Source of the DNA: Rhodospirillales bacterium
Lineage (GTDB): Bacteria > Pseudomonadota > Alphaproteobacteria > Rhodospirillales > Thalassospiraceae
Length of the DNA stretch: 64,000 nt
Assembly (NCBI GenBank): GCA_019634165.1
Contig: JAHQVT010000012.1
Span: 367,528-431,527 of the forward strand
Direction: 5' to 3'
The notes under the pieces were generated by a model. It did not search any database, was not told where the DNA came from, and saw only the letters and a list, made by a program, of their open reading frames with translations. A program made the position numbers and the translations under genes. Below, one piece after another: positions 30,976 through 41,896 of the stretch (position 1 is its first letter; every line of letters begins with the position of its first letter).

Positions 30976-32529
30976 ATGACGGATGCGGCCATTGACGCCG
31001 TTCATCCCGATCAACAGGCGCCTATACGCCTGTCCGGTCGGCATATTTCCAAGTCATTTGGATCAGCGCGGGTGCTGTTTGATGTTTCCATCGACCTGCG
31101 TGCAGGCGAAGTCCATGCGCTTTTGGGCGAGAATGGTGCTGGCAAATCGACATTGGTTAAAATCCTGTCTGGCTATCATCAACCAAGCAGTGGCGAGCTG
31201 TTTTTGGATCAGGCGCCGGTTGAATTTCTTGATAGTGAATCTGGCGAAAACCATGGCGTTATCCTGATCCATCAGGAACTTAATCTGGCCGAACAGTTAA
31301 CCGTTGAAGAAAACATCTTCTTGGGGCGTGAAATCAAACGGGGTTGGTTCCTTGATAAGGCGGCCATGCGGCATGAGGCCAAAAAGCTTTTGGATCAATT
31401 GCAATGCGATATTGATCCACGCACCCGTATCCGGGATTTACCTGTTTCCGATCGCCAGATGGTCGAAATTGCCAAGGCATTGTCAAAAAAGGCCGACATC
31501 CTGATTTTGGATGAACCAACGGCGGTTTTGACCGGACGTGAAGTCGAAATTCTGTTTGATCAGATCAAACGGTTGCGCAAGCAGGGTGTCGCGATCCTGT
31601 ATATTTCCCACAAACTAGACGAGATCAAAGACATTGCCGATCGGGTGACGGTTTTGCGCGATGGCTGTCTCATCACGACCCAACCGGTCGCAGGCCTTGA
31701 AAAAGATGATATGGCGCGCCTGATGGTCGGTCGTGACATCAAACAGATGTTCCCCGATCGCGAACCATCGCATGCGGCTGATGTTGTCCTGTCTGTCCGG
31801 GATGTATGTGTTGATGGGCAGGTGCGTGACGCCAGTTTTGACCTGCGCCGTGGCGAGGTTCTTGGTTTCGCCGGGATCGTCGGGGCGGGTCGCACGGCAC
31901 TTATGGAAGCCATCATTGGCCTGCGTGAAAAAAGTGCCGGGCAGATTGAACGCAATGGGGCACCGATCCAGATCAACAGCCTGCAAGATGCCAAAAAATA
32001 CGGCATTGCCTATTTGACCAAGGACCGCAAAGGCAGTGGGTTGCTGCTTAATATGGAAATGCGGCCTAATCTGACTTTGCTTGCACTTGAGAAGTTCGGG
32101 CGGGTGATCATTGACCGCAAGGCCGAAGAAGCCGCCCTTGAAGCGGCGATTGAGGCGTTTGATATTCGGGCAGCAGATCGGAAATCCAAGGTTGGCGATT
32201 TTTCCGGCGGTAATCAGCAAAAACTTTTGCTGGCCAAAGTCATGGAAACCGACCCGGACATCGTGATTATCGATGAGCCGACGCGCGGTATCGATATTGG
32301 TACGAAAAGCCAGATTTATCATTTCATCGGCGATCTTACCAATCGCGGAAAATCCGTCATTCTCCTGTCGTCCGAAATGCCCGAAATGCTTGGCCTGTCT
32401 GACCGTATTGCGGTTATGGCGGCGGGGTGTATTACCGGCATTCTCGAAGGTAACGACCGCAATGAGCATGAAATCATGCGGCACGCGACAGGAATTTCAG
32501 GCAAGCAGGGAGTGTCTGTTCATGAGTAG
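30976..32529 (+). CDS. Sugar ABC transporter ATP-binding protein (RbsA-type, duplicated NBD)
   Basis: [45 protein letters not shown] and a second [18 protein letters not shown]...[14 protein letters not shown]. Confidence 0.95.
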   Translation: MTDAAIDAVHPDQQAPIRLSGRHISKSFGSARVLFDVSIDLRAGEVHALLGENGAGKSTLVKILSGYHQPSSGELFLDQAPVEFLDSESGENHGVILIHQELNLAEQLTVEENIFLGREIKRGWFLDKAAMRHEAKKLLDQLQCDIDPRTRIRDLPVSDRQMVEIAKALSKKADILILDEPTAVLTGREVEILFDQIKRLRKQGVAILYISHKLDEIKDIADRVTVLRDGCLITTQPVAGLEKDDMARLMVGRDIKQMFPDREPSHAADVVLSVRDVCVDGQVRDASFDLRRGEVLGFAGIVGAGRTALMEAIIGLREKSAGQIERNGAPIQINSLQDAKKYGIAYLTKDRKGSGLLLNMEMRPNLTLLALEKFGRVIIDRKAEEAALEAAIEAFDIRAADRKSKVGDFSGGNQQKLLLAKVMETDPDIVIIDEPTRGIDIGTKSQIYHFIGDLTNRGKSVILLSSEMPEMLGLSDRIAVMAAGCITGILEGNDRNEHEIMRHATGISGKQGVSVHE

Positions 32530-33544
32530 CCTTGAGCGCAACGAAGCATCGATTTCCAAGACTTCGAGCAGCTTTAATATCGATTTTAAAGCGTTGGGCC
32601 CGTTCCTTGCGCTGGTTGGACTTTTTATACTGGGAACGGCGATTAATGAGGCCTTCCTGAGCAGTGGCAACCTTTCGAATATTTTCACCCGTGCGGCCTT
32701 TATCGGCATCATCGCAGTCGGGGCGACTTTTGTGATTACCGCGGGCGGGATTGATCTGTCGGTCGGGTCGATGGCAGCGTTTATTTCCGGTGCGATGATT
32801 GTTGTGATGAATACCCTTGTCGCAACATTGGGGGCCGGGGTTGAAACGGTTTTGATTGGCGTCTTGGTCAGCATATTGCTGGGTATTGCCGCCGGGGCGA
32901 TTAACGGTTTGGTCAGCACCAAGGGCAAGATCGAAGCCTTTATCGTAACCCTTGGCACTATGGGGATTTACCGATCACTTGTGACCTATATGGCCGATGG
33001 CGGGACCTTGTCGCTTGATTTTGGGGTGCGCGGTGTCTATCGGCCGATTTATTACGGCGATGTGCTGGGCATTCCCGTACCCGTATTGGTGTTCTTTGCC
33101 GTCGCGGTTGCGGGATATGTGTTGTTGAACATGACACCGTTTGGCCGGAAATGCTTTGCCATTGGATCGAACGAACAGGTGGCACGGTATTCCGCAATCC
33201 ATGTCGATCGGGTCAAAACCCTGACCTATGTGATCCAGGGTCTGTGTGTGTCGCTTGCGACCATTATCTATGTGCCGCGATTGGGATCGGCATCAAGTTC
33301 GACCGGCGTTCTTTGGGAACTTGAAGCCATTGCAGCCGTGATCATTGGCGGCACCATGCTTAAGGGCGGCTATGGCCGGATATGGGGCACGGTTGTCGGT
33401 GCGATCATGCTGACGACCATTGGTAATATTCTGAATTTGACGGATGCGATCAGTAATTATCTGAACGGAGCGGTTCAGGGGCTGATCATCATCGTTGCTG
33501 TCTTCCTGCAACGCGGGGACTGGCGACGCAAAAAGAGCAAATAA
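32522..33544 (+). CDS. Sugar ABC transporter permease (RbsC-type)
   Basis: [18 protein letters not shown] and [29 protein letters not shown] motifs; start at MSSLERNE. Confidence 0.93.
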   Translation: MSSLERNEASISKTSSSFNIDFKALGPFLALVGLFILGTAINEAFLSSGNLSNIFTRAAFIGIIAVGATFVITAGGIDLSVGSMAAFISGAMIVVMNTLVATLGAGVETVLIGVLVSILLGIAAGAINGLVSTKGKIEAFIVTLGTMGIYRSLVTYMADGGTLSLDFGVRGVYRPIYYGDVLGIPVPVLVFFAVAVAGYVLLNMTPFGRKCFAIGSNEQVARYSAIHVDRVKTLTYVIQGLCVSLATIIYVPRLGSASSSTGVLWELEAIAAVIIGGTMLKGGYGRIWGTVVGAIMLTTIGNILNLTDAISNYLNGAVQGLIIIVAVFLQRGDWRRKKSK

Positions 33545-33607
33545 CCGGCGATCAACGTCCGGGATGAATGTGAAAACGCATCATTTTTTGATCAGGAGGA
33601 AACGTAA

Positions 33608-34564
33608 ATGAAAACGTTTACAAAATATCTGGGGGCGGCCTGTGTGTTGGGGCTTGGCCTTGTATCTACGACGGCTTTTGCGGCTGATAAAATCAAAATC
33701 GGGGTGTCTATTCCTGCTGCCACCCATGGCTGGGCAGGCGGGCTGAATTGGCACGCGGCACAGGCCGAAAAACGCATTGAGGCAACCTATCCCAATATCG
33801 ACATCATTGTGGTCAGTGCCAATGGTGCGTCCGAACAGGCCAATGATCTTGAAGATTTGGTTTCGGTTCAAAATATCGACGCGCTTGTTGTGTTGCCGTT
33901 TGAATCTGATCCGCTGACGGTGCCTGTTCAGCAGGTTAAGCAAGCTGGCAAGTTTGTTACTGTCGTTGACCGTGGTCTTTCCCTGCCGGGGATCGAGGAT
34001 GTTTATGTTGCGGGCAACAACCCGGAACTGGGGCGTGTATCGGGCGAATATATCCGGGATCGGTTGAATGATTCTGGCAAGATCGTTGTTCTGCGGGGCA
34101 TTCCAACCACCGTTGATACCGAACGTGTGGATGCGTTTGTTGAAACCCTTGATGGGTCGAAAATCGAAATCCTTGATATGAAGCACGCCAACTGGAACCG
34201 GGATGACGGATATGAAGTCATGCAGGACTTCTTGTCGCGTTTCCCGGAAATCGACGCGGTATGGGCACAGGATGATGACATCGCCCTTGGTGTTATCGAG
34301 GCGATCAAACAGGCCGATCGCACTGACGAGATGTTTATCGTTGGTGGGGCAGGCATGAAAGACATCATCAAACGCGTGATGGATGGCGACGCATTGACGC
34401 CGATTGATGTTTTGTATCCGCCAGCGATGATCGCAACCGCGATTGACATTACGGTGATGAAATTCACGTCAAACGCACCGGTCGAAGGCCGCTACATTCT
34501 TGGCGCGACAGTTGTTACCAAGGAAAACGCCAAGAACTTCTATTTCCCAGATAGCCCGTTCTAA
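33608..34564 (+). CDS. Sugar ABC transporter substrate-binding protein (RbsB/periplasmic-binding type 1)
   Basis: Signal peptide MKTFTKYLGAACVLGLGLVSTTAFAA; IKIGVSIPAATHGWAGGLNWHAAQAEK. Confidence 0.9.
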   Translation: MKTFTKYLGAACVLGLGLVSTTAFAADKIKIGVSIPAATHGWAGGLNWHAAQAEKRIEATYPNIDIIVVSANGASEQANDLEDLVSVQNIDALVVLPFESDPLTVPVQQVKQAGKFVTVVDRGLSLPGIEDVYVAGNNPELGRVSGEYIRDRLNDSGKIVVLRGIPTTVDTERVDAFVETLDGSKIEILDMKHANWNRDDGYEVMQDFLSRFPEIDAVWAQDDDIALGVIEAIKQADRTDEMFIVGGAGMKDIIKRVMDGDALTPIDVLYPPAMIATAIDITVMKFTSNAPVEGRYILGATVVTKENAKNFYFPDSPF

Positions 34565-34594
34565 TCGGTCTTTGGTTGGGACCAAGCACCTATT

Positions 34595-34620
34595 GCATCG
34601 GGCGGGAGCCCGCCCGATGC
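34595..34620. terminator. Hairpin/terminator after the sugar-binding protein gene
   Basis: GCATCGGGCGGG-AG-CCCGCCCGATGC then AGATATTTTT. Confidence 0.65.
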
Positions 34621-34669
34621 AGATATTTTTCCCTTAATACTTCTCAGGATGCAGTCAAAGAGGCCCGCG

Positions 34670-35725
34670 ATGAAAACACTTAAAGGACCGGCAATTTTCC
34701 TTGCCCAATTTGCAGGTGATGAAGCCCCGTTCGATAGTCTTGATGCCATTGGCCGCTGGGCTGCATCGCTGGGATATAAGGGGGTTCAAATCCCAAGTTG
34801 GGACAAGCGGCTATTTGATGTTGAAAAGGCCGCCGACAGCAAAGATTACTGTGACGAAATCACCGGAACACTTGCGCAATATGGTGTGGAGCTGACTGAA
34901 CTTTCCACCCATCTGCAAGGCCAGCTTGTTGCGGTTCATCCGGCTTATGACGAGATGTTTGATGGCTTTGCCGTTCCAGAAGTACGTGGCAATCCCAAAG
35001 CCCGTCAGGAATGGGCGGTTAATCAGGTAAAAGCAGCCCTTAAAGCATCGCAGCATATGGGAATTAAGGCCCATGCAACATTTTCAGGCGCACTTGCCTG
35101 GCCTTATGTCTATCCGTGGCCGCAACGCCCGGCGGGTTTGATTGAAACCGCGTTTGATGAACTTGCCAAACGCTGGACCCCGATCCTGAATGTTGCGGAT
35201 GAATGTGGCGTTGATGTTTGCTATGAAATCCATCCGGGTGAAGACCTGTTTGATGGCGTGACCTTCGAGATGTTTTTGGAACGGGTGAAAAACCACCCGC
35301 GGGCAAACATCTTATATGATCCAAGCCACTTCGTGCTTCAGCAGCTTGATTATCTTGATTTTATCGACATTTACGCAGATCGTATCGGCATGTTCCACGT
35401 CAAGGATGCCGAATTTAATCCGACAGGACGCCAAGGCGTTTATTCCGGTTATCAAAGCTGGGTCGGGCGTGCTGGCCGGTTTAGATCGCTTGGTGATGGT
35501 CAGGTTGATTTTGGTGCAATCTTTTCCAAGCTTGCCGCGATTGATTTTGATGGCTGGGCCGTGTTGGAATGGGAATGCGCGTTAAAACATCCTGAAGATG
35601 GTGCCCGTGAAGGGGCCGAGTTCATTAAGAACCATATTATTCGCGTGACCGAAAAGGCCTTTGACGATTTTGCCGATGGTGGCACGGACGAGGCGGCAAA
35701 CCGCCGCATTCTTGGCCTTGATTAA
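34670..35725 (+). CDS. Sugar phosphate isomerase/epimerase (xylose isomerase-like TIM barrel)
   Basis: YKGVQIPSWDKRLFD, EIHPGEDLFDG, NILYDPSHFVLQ, WAVLEWECALK motifs; start at MKTLKGPAIF. Confidence 0.87.
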   Translation: MKTLKGPAIFLAQFAGDEAPFDSLDAIGRWAASLGYKGVQIPSWDKRLFDVEKAADSKDYCDEITGTLAQYGVELTELSTHLQGQLVAVHPAYDEMFDGFAVPEVRGNPKARQEWAVNQVKAALKASQHMGIKAHATFSGALAWPYVYPWPQRPAGLIETAFDELAKRWTPILNVADECGVDVCYEIHPGEDLFDGVTFEMFLERVKNHPRANILYDPSHFVLQQLDYLDFIDIYADRIGMFHVKDAEFNPTGRQGVYSGYQSWVGRAGRFRSLGDGQVDFGAIFSKLAAIDFDGWAVLEWECALKHPEDGAREGAEFIKNHIIRVTEKAFDDFADGGTDEAANRRILGLD

Positions 35726-35789
35726 TGGTGCCTGATCCTTAGCTGGTCGCGTTGTATCAAACACTTTGAAAAGACTTCTGGAGACAGAC

Positions 35790-36953
35790 ATGAACAATAA
35801 TTCCAATCCCGGTCGTCGTATCCGTCTTGGTATGGTTGGCGGCGGACAGGGCGCCTTTATTGGCGCGGTTCACCGGATTGCGGCCCGGCTTGATGATCGT
35901 TACGAACTGGTTGCGGGGGCTTTGTCATCAAAGCCCGATGTGGCAGCGGCATCGGCGGCAGAATTGTTCATCGCACCTGATCGCAGCTATGACAGCTTTG
36001 AAGCCATGGCACAGCAGGAAGCAGCACGTGAAGATGGCATGGATGTCTGTGCGATTGTCACGCCTAATCATCTGCATTTTCCTGCCACCATGGCGATGCT
36101 TGATGCGGGCATTCATGTGATTTGTGACAAGCCGCTTTGCCTGACGGTTGATGAGGCCGAGAAAATTCAGGCCAAGGTCGAAGAAACCGGTCTTTTATTT
36201 GCCTTAACCCACAATTACACCGCCTATCCGATGGTCCGTGCGGCCCGACAGATGGTGGCCGATGGCAAGCTTGGTGGCATTCGCTTGGTTCAGGTTGAAT
36301 ACCCGCAAGGCTGGATGGCGACCCGGGTGGAAGACACCGATAACAAGCAAGCCAGTTGGCGTGCCGATCCGGCCAAGGCCGGAATGGGTGGGGCGCTTGG
36401 CGATATTGGCACTCATGCGCACAATATTGCGGAATTTGTTACAGGGCTTGAGATTAGCGAGCTGTGCGCGGATGTTGATGCCATTGTTCCGGGCCGCAAG
36501 TTGGATGACAACGTTCAGATTCTTCTGCGCTATGAAAATGGGGCGCGTGGGATGCTTTGGGCCAGTCAGGTTGCAGTAGGGCATGAAAATGGCCTGAAAT
36601 TGCGGGTTTATGGGGATAAAGGCGGCATTGAATGGGCGCAGGAGCATCCCAACCAGTTGCATTTCCGACCCCTTGAGGGCCGACCAGAATTATTCACCCG
36701 TGGCGGTGCCGGTATCGGTGCCGAAGGCCTTCGTGGGGTGCGCGTCCCACCGGGACACCCGGAAGGCTATCTTGAAGGATTTGCCAACCTTTACACCGAT
36801 TTTGCCGATCAATTGATGGCCCATATCAATGGAACCACGCCAGATGCGGGATCGCTTTTGGTGCCCGGTGTGGTCGAAGGGCTGAAAGGCATGAGATTTG
36901 TTGAGGCGGTTGTTCGGTCCGGTCGGGACGGGGCGAGCTGGGTTAAGCTGTGA
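35790..36953 (+). CDS. Gfo/Idh/MocA family oxidoreductase
   Basis: [54 protein letters not shown]. Confidence 0.92.
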   Translation: MNNNSNPGRRIRLGMVGGGQGAFIGAVHRIAARLDDRYELVAGALSSKPDVAAASAAELFIAPDRSYDSFEAMAQQEAAREDGMDVCAIVTPNHLHFPATMAMLDAGIHVICDKPLCLTVDEAEKIQAKVEETGLLFALTHNYTAYPMVRAARQMVADGKLGGIRLVQVEYPQGWMATRVEDTDNKQASWRADPAKAGMGGALGDIGTHAHNIAEFVTGLEISELCADVDAIVPGRKLDDNVQILLRYENGARGMLWASQVAVGHENGLKLRVYGDKGGIEWAQEHPNQLHFRPLEGRPELFTRGGAGIGAEGLRGVRVPPGHPEGYLEGFANLYTDFADQLMAHINGTTPDAGSLLVPGVVEGLKGMRFVEAVVRSGRDGASWVKL

Positions 36954-37040
36954 TTGCGACGAATATGTTGTTGTGCAGGGCTTAGGTTTTTCGCAGCAAA
37001 AATACGGATTCTTCCCGACCGACATGTTGTCGGCCACGTT

Positions 37041-37071
37041 GCCGCTGCCTTTACGGGCAGCGGCCTTTTTT
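37041..37071 (+). terminator. Rho-independent terminator
   Basis: GCCGCTGCC-TTTACG-GGCAGCGGC followed by C-T6. Confidence 0.85.
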
Positions 37072-37401
37072 GTTTAAAACGGGTTCATAATCAGGTCGCA
37101 GAACCTGCCTTGCGTGATTCGCCAGCGTGATTTGTGGGTCAATGTATACGTCTGGATGGGGGAATCTCTTGCGCAGATGTTCCTTTGAAAATCAGGGCTT
37201 AAAACAGAGTTTTATTATTTAAATCAAGATGGTAACGACATTTTGACCTGCTGCGGGCATTTGCCATGGGATCGGTGGTTTTCCACGAAGTGAAAAAGAA
37301 TTGCCACTTGGTTGATCGCCTATTGATGGTTTTTTCGTAAGGGTGTTTCTTTGGATCATAATAAATAAATCTGCCTTTCAGGGAAAACCGGGAGCGTCCG
37401 C

Positions 37402-38367
37402 ATGCCCGATAAACCAAAGCTTTTGATAACGCGCCGTTTGCGTGATGCCGTTCAGGCACGTGCTGCGCGCGACTATCAGGTGCTTACCAATGCTGAAGAC
37501 CGTGTGTTTACGCGTGAAGAATTGATCGAGAAATGCCAGCAGGTCGATGCCGTCCTGCCGTGCCATTCCGAACATTTTTCTGCTGATGTCATCGCGGCCT
37601 TGCCTAAAAGCCTTAAGATCATTGCCAACCATTCTGTGGGTGTCGACCATGTCGATTTGGCAGCGGCGAAGGATGCCGGGATTGTTGTGACCAACACCCC
37701 CGATGTGCTGTCCGATGCCACGGCCGAGATCGCAATGCTGTGCATGTTGGGTGCGTCGCGTCGCGGTGCCGAAGGCGATGCCATGGTGCGTGCCGGAAAA
37801 TGGGATTTTTGGTCGCCTGCCTTTATGGTTGGGCGCCAAGTCACAGGTAAGCGTTTTGGCGTTCTTGGGATGGGTCGTGTCGGGCAGGTTGCCGCAGAAC
37901 GTGCGCGTGGTTTTGGAATGACTGTTCATTATCATAACCGCAAACCTGTTGCGGAACATCTTGCCAAGGGGGCTGTTTATCACGACACAATCGAAGGGCT
38001 TTTTGCCAATTCGGATGTGTTGTCGTTACATTGCCCATCAACGCCCGATACCACGGGCATCATTAATAGCAAGACGATTGCGTTGCTGCCGGATCGTGCC
38101 ATTATAGTGAATACAGCACGGGGCAATCTGATTGACGAAGATGCCTTGGTTGCGGCGCTTGAAAGTGGGAAACTTTTTGCGGCAGGGTTGGATGTGTTTT
38201 GCAACGAACCCGGTGGAAATCAACGGATTAGCGCGTTGAAAAACGTTTTTCTGTTGCCACATATAGGCTCCGCCACAGAAGAAACGCGCGATGCCATGGG
38301 TTTCCGCGCGCTAGATAATCTTGATGCTTATTTTCAGGGCCGGGAACCGGGTGACCGGGTGGCCTAA
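37402..38367 (+). CDS. D-isomer-specific 2-hydroxyacid dehydrogenase (glyoxylate/hydroxypyruvate reductase-like)
   Basis: NHSVGVDHVDLAAA, GVLGMGRVGQVAAERARGFGM, VNTARGNLIDEDAL, LPHIGSATEETRDAMG. Confidence 0.92.
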   Translation: MPDKPKLLITRRLRDAVQARAARDYQVLTNAEDRVFTREELIEKCQQVDAVLPCHSEHFSADVIAALPKSLKIIANHSVGVDHVDLAAAKDAGIVVTNTPDVLSDATAEIAMLCMLGASRRGAEGDAMVRAGKWDFWSPAFMVGRQVTGKRFGVLGMGRVGQVAAERARGFGMTVHYHNRKPVAEHLAKGAVYHDTIEGLFANSDVLSLHCPSTPDTTGIINSKTIALLPDRAIIVNTARGNLIDEDALVAALESGKLFAAGLDVFCNEPGGNQRISALKNVFLLPHIGSATEETRDAMGFRALDNLDAYFQGREPGDRVA

Positions 38368-38569
38368 TAAGGCGGGAAAACCGTCGGAATTCAGTTAATT
38401 CAAAGTTCTAATAATAACAAAATGCGTGCCGTTTTTTCAGGTCCCGAAACGGGAAAGCGCATCTCTAGTGATCTTTAATAACGAGGTCAGGGGCTTTTGA
38501 AGGCTGACAGTTATCGTTCGTTGCCCGGCAATGGTTGTCGGTAAACGGTGATAAATCTGGGAGGAAATA

Positions 38570-39733
38570 ATGGATATGAAATCTAAGGTCGAAGACGTGA
38601 AATCCAAGGAAGTATCCCGCCGTTCGTTCCTTACCAAAGGTGCGACTGGTGTGGTTGCCGGTGGTGCAGCAGCAGCAGGGGTGTTTGCCGCACCTGCCGT
38701 CCATGCACAGCCAGCACCGATGGTGCTGAAAATGCAGACATCATGGTCTGCATCTGACATCTGGATGACGTTTGCTCAGCAATATGTTGATCGTGTAGAA
38801 GCCATGTCTGGTGGTCGTCTTAAAATCGACCTTCTGCCGGCAGGCGCTGTTGTTGCGGCTTTCCAGGTTCTGGATGCTGTCAATGATGGTCTGATTGATA
38901 TTGCGCATTCCGTGCCGGTTTACTGGTATGGCAAAAACAAAGCAGCATCCCTGTTTGGTACCGGTCCGGTGTTTGGTGGTTCTGCAACCACGATGCTGAG
39001 CTGGTTCTATGCTGGTGGTGGTCAGGAATTCTATCGCGAACTGACCCAGGACGTGATGGGCCTTGATGTTGAAGGTCTTCTTGGCTTCCCGATGCCGGCA
39101 CAGCCGTTCGGTTGGTTCAAGAAAGAAGTCAACACGGTTGCCGATATCGAAGGCTTCAAATACCGCACCGTGGGTCTGGCAGCAGACCTTCTGCAGTCGA
39201 TGGGCATGTCTGTTGCTCAGCTTCCGGGTGGTGAGATCGTCCCAGCGATGGAACGTGGCGTGATCGACGCATTTGAATTCAACAACCCGTCTTCTGACAT
39301 GCGTTTCGGCGCACAGGACGTTGCGAAGAATTACTATCTGTCGTCATACCATCAGGCATCTGAAAGCTTCGAGTTCCTGTTCAACAAATCCTTGATGGAA
39401 GACCTTGATCCGGATCTTGCTGCTATCTTGCGTCACGCTGTTGAAGCAGCTTCGACCTCGAACACGGCACTGGCGATGGATAACTATTCTGCTGACTTGC
39501 AGAAAATCCAGGATGAGGGTGTGGAAGTACGCCGTACGTCCAAAGATATCCTTGCCGGACAGCTTGATGCTTGGGACAAACTGATCCCGACGCTGGAAGA
39601 AGATCCGTTCATGAAGCGTGTTCTTGATAGCCAGCGCGCGTGGGTTGAGCGCGTAACCTTCTACGAACTGATGAACGCACCTGATTATCAGCTCGCATAT
39701 GAACATTACTTCCCGGGTAAACTGAAACTCTAA
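38570..39733 (+). CDS. TRAP transporter substrate-binding protein (DctP family) with Tat-type signal
   Basis: SRRSFLTKGATGVVAGGAAAAG Tat motif; DctP-type domain. Confidence 0.9.
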   Translation: MDMKSKVEDVKSKEVSRRSFLTKGATGVVAGGAAAAGVFAAPAVHAQPAPMVLKMQTSWSASDIWMTFAQQYVDRVEAMSGGRLKIDLLPAGAVVAAFQVLDAVNDGLIDIAHSVPVYWYGKNKAASLFGTGPVFGGSATTMLSWFYAGGGQEFYRELTQDVMGLDVEGLLGFPMPAQPFGWFKKEVNTVADIEGFKYRTVGLAADLLQSMGMSVAQLPGGEIVPAMERGVIDAFEFNNPSSDMRFGAQDVAKNYYLSSYHQASESFEFLFNKSLMEDLDPDLAAILRHAVEAASTSNTALAMDNYSADLQKIQDEGVEVRRTSKDILAGQLDAWDKLIPTLEEDPFMKRVLDSQRAWVERVTFYELMNAPDYQLAYEHYFPGKLKL

Positions 39734-39772
39734 TCAACCGTCACGGTTTTTCAGTGTTTCAATGATCCTAAT

Positions 39773-39807
39773 TGCTCCGTCTGCCATATGTTTCGGCAGG
39801 CGGAGCA
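39773..39807 (+). promoter_or_regulatory. Intra-operon stem-loop downstream of TRAP binding-protein gene
   Basis: TGCTCCGTCTGCC...GGCAGGCGGAGCA. Confidence 0.65.
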
Positions 39808-39833
39808 GTTAATACGCGAACGGACAGGATTTC

Positions 39834-40406
39834 ATGATTGGATTTATTGAATTCGCGGACAGATTGTCAGCCTGGTTTGGTAAGACTTTTGGCTGGTTGA
39901 TTCTCCTCATGACGCTCGGCATGAGCTATGAGGTGGCTTCGCGATACTTATTTAATGCACCAACCACTTGGTCACTTGATGTGTCCTTTATCATGTACGG
40001 TACGTTGTTCATGATGGGTGGGGCTTATACCCTGTCACGTGGCGGGCATGTACGCGGCGATTTCCTTTATCGCCTGTGGAAGCCCCGGACTCAGGCCAAA
40101 GTTGATTTGGTTCTTTATATCTTTTTCTTCTTCCCAGGTGTGACGGCCCTGATCCTGTCGGGCTGGAAATATACAGCCCGGTCTTGGGGCTATGGCGAAG
40201 TAAGTGTGAACAGCCCGGCGGGCGTTCCGGTATTCCAATTCAAGGCGGTGATTGTCGCGGCCGGTATTCTTTTGTTCATCCAGGGCATTGCCCAGATCAT
40301 GCGTTGTATCCTGTGTATCCGTGAAGGGTACTGGCGCAATGCAGATGATGATGTTGAAGAAACCGAAGAACTGCTGATGAAACAGCAAGTGGCCAAGGAA
40401 GACTGA
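39834..40406 (+). CDS. TRAP transporter small permease (DctQ family)
   Basis: 4-TM protein, AFADRLSAWFGKTFGWLILLMTLGMSYEVASRYLFNAPTTWSLDVS; operon position. Confidence 0.88.
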   Translation: MIGFIEFADRLSAWFGKTFGWLILLMTLGMSYEVASRYLFNAPTTWSLDVSFIMYGTLFMMGGAYTLSRGGHVRGDFLYRLWKPRTQAKVDLVLYIFFFFPGVTALILSGWKYTARSWGYGEVSVNSPAGVPVFQFKAVIVAAGILLFIQGIAQIMRCILCIREGYWRNADDDVEETEELLMKQQVAKED

Positions 40407-40461
40407 TCCATGACGGTTTTCCTGCCATACGCGAAACACGCCCCCGAACGGAGCAGCCAAA

Positions 40462-41883
40462 GTGATTGACGCACATGTCGCCCTAATGATGCTGGGCATC
40501 TTTATTTTATTGGTATTTCTGGGTTTCCCAGTTGCCTTTACCCTGATGGCCTTGGGCATAGGTTTTGGTTATTACGCCTATTTTGATGATGGTCGGATGT
40601 GGCGGGCCTTTAACCGCCTTGCCGAAGATAGTGATACTCTGACATCCGCGATTACGTGGTTTGAAGGGGCGTTTAACAACCGAATATTCGATTTATTTAT
40701 CAACCAGACATACACGGTGATGTCTAACGAAGTCCTGACAGCAGTGCCGCTGTTCCTGTTTATGGGCTACATCGTTGAACGCGCCAATATCGTCAATCGG
40801 TTGTTTGGCACTCTTAACATTGCGGCGCGCAATATACCGGGATCGCTGGGTGTTGCTGCTCTTGTGACCTGTGCTTTGTTTGCGACAGCCACCGGGATTG
40901 TTGGTGCGGTTGTGACCCTGATGGGGATGTTGGCCCTGCCGGCGATGCTTAAGGCGCGCTATGACAAAAGCTTTGCTGCGGGCATTATCTGTGCCGGTGG
41001 TACGCTTGGCATCTTGATCCCGCCGTCGATCATGCTGATTGTTTATGCTGCTGCATCGGGCGTTTCCATTGTGCGCCTTTATGCCGGCGCGCTTTTGCCG
41101 GGCCTGACCCTGGTTGGTTTGTATCTTCTGTATATCGTGGTCCGGGCAATGCTTCAGCCCAAGTCAGCACCACGCCCGACCAAAGAAGAAATTCCAGAAG
41201 TGCCGTTGCCCAAAGTTCTTTGGATGCTGGCAACGTCGTTCTTCCCGCTGGCATTCCTGATCCTGTCGGTTCTGGGGTCGATCTTGTTTGGTCTGGCAAC
41301 ACCGACCGAGGCCGCATCGATTGGTGCGCTTGGTGGCATGCTGTTGGCATTTTCTTATCGTGCGCTGACTTTCGATCGTTTGCGTGAGTCGGTTTATCTG
41401 ACGGTGCGGACATCGGCGATGGTCTGCTGGTTGTTTGTCGGGTCCTATACGTTCTCGTCTGTGTTCTCCTATCTTGGTGGTGAACATGTGATTGCCGAGT
41501 TTGTCGGTGGGCTTGACCTGACACCGCTTCAGTTCCTTTTGCTGGCACAGTTGATCATTTTCCTTCTTGGCTGGCCGCTGGAATGGTCGGAGATCATTAT
41601 CATCTTCGTTCCAATCTTCCTGCCGCTGTTGCCGTTGTTTGATATTGATCCGCTGTTCTTTGGTATTCTTGTTGCCCTGAACCTGCAGACATCGTTCCTG
41701 ACACCGCCAATGGCCATGTCGGCCTATTACCTAAAAGGGGTGGCACCTGCGGGGATATTGTTGACCGATATCTTCAAGGGCATCATGCCATTCCTGTTTA
41801 TGGTGATTGTCAGCATGGTCTTGATGTACACGTTCCCACAGATCGTGTTCCATCTGCCGGACCTGTTCTATGGTGCGCGGTAA
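40462..41883 (+). CDS. TRAP transporter large permease (DctM family)
   Basis: GFPVAFTLMALGIGFGYYAYF, GGTLGILIPPSIMLIVYAAASGVSI, TEAASIGALGG. Confidence 0.93.
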   Translation: MIDAHVALMMLGIFILLVFLGFPVAFTLMALGIGFGYYAYFDDGRMWRAFNRLAEDSDTLTSAITWFEGAFNNRIFDLFINQTYTVMSNEVLTAVPLFLFMGYIVERANIVNRLFGTLNIAARNIPGSLGVAALVTCALFATATGIVGAVVTLMGMLALPAMLKARYDKSFAAGIICAGGTLGILIPPSIMLIVYAAASGVSIVRLYAGALLPGLTLVGLYLLYIVVRAMLQPKSAPRPTKEEIPEVPLPKVLWMLATSFFPLAFLILSVLGSILFGLATPTEAASIGALGGMLLAFSYRALTFDRLRESVYLTVRTSAMVCWLFVGSYTFSSVFSYLGGEHVIAEFVGGLDLTPLQFLLLAQLIIFLLGWPLEWSEIIIIFVPIFLPLLPLFDIDPLFFGILVALNLQTSFLTPPMAMSAYYLKGVAPAGILLTDIFKGIMPFLFMVIVSMVLMYTFPQIVFHLPDLFYGAR

Positions 41884-41896
41884 GGGGATTGCTTAG

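Noticed and set aside
31615-32484. 289 aa minus-strand ORF
   Set aside because: Antisense of the RbsA-type ATPase with conserved motifs on the plus strand
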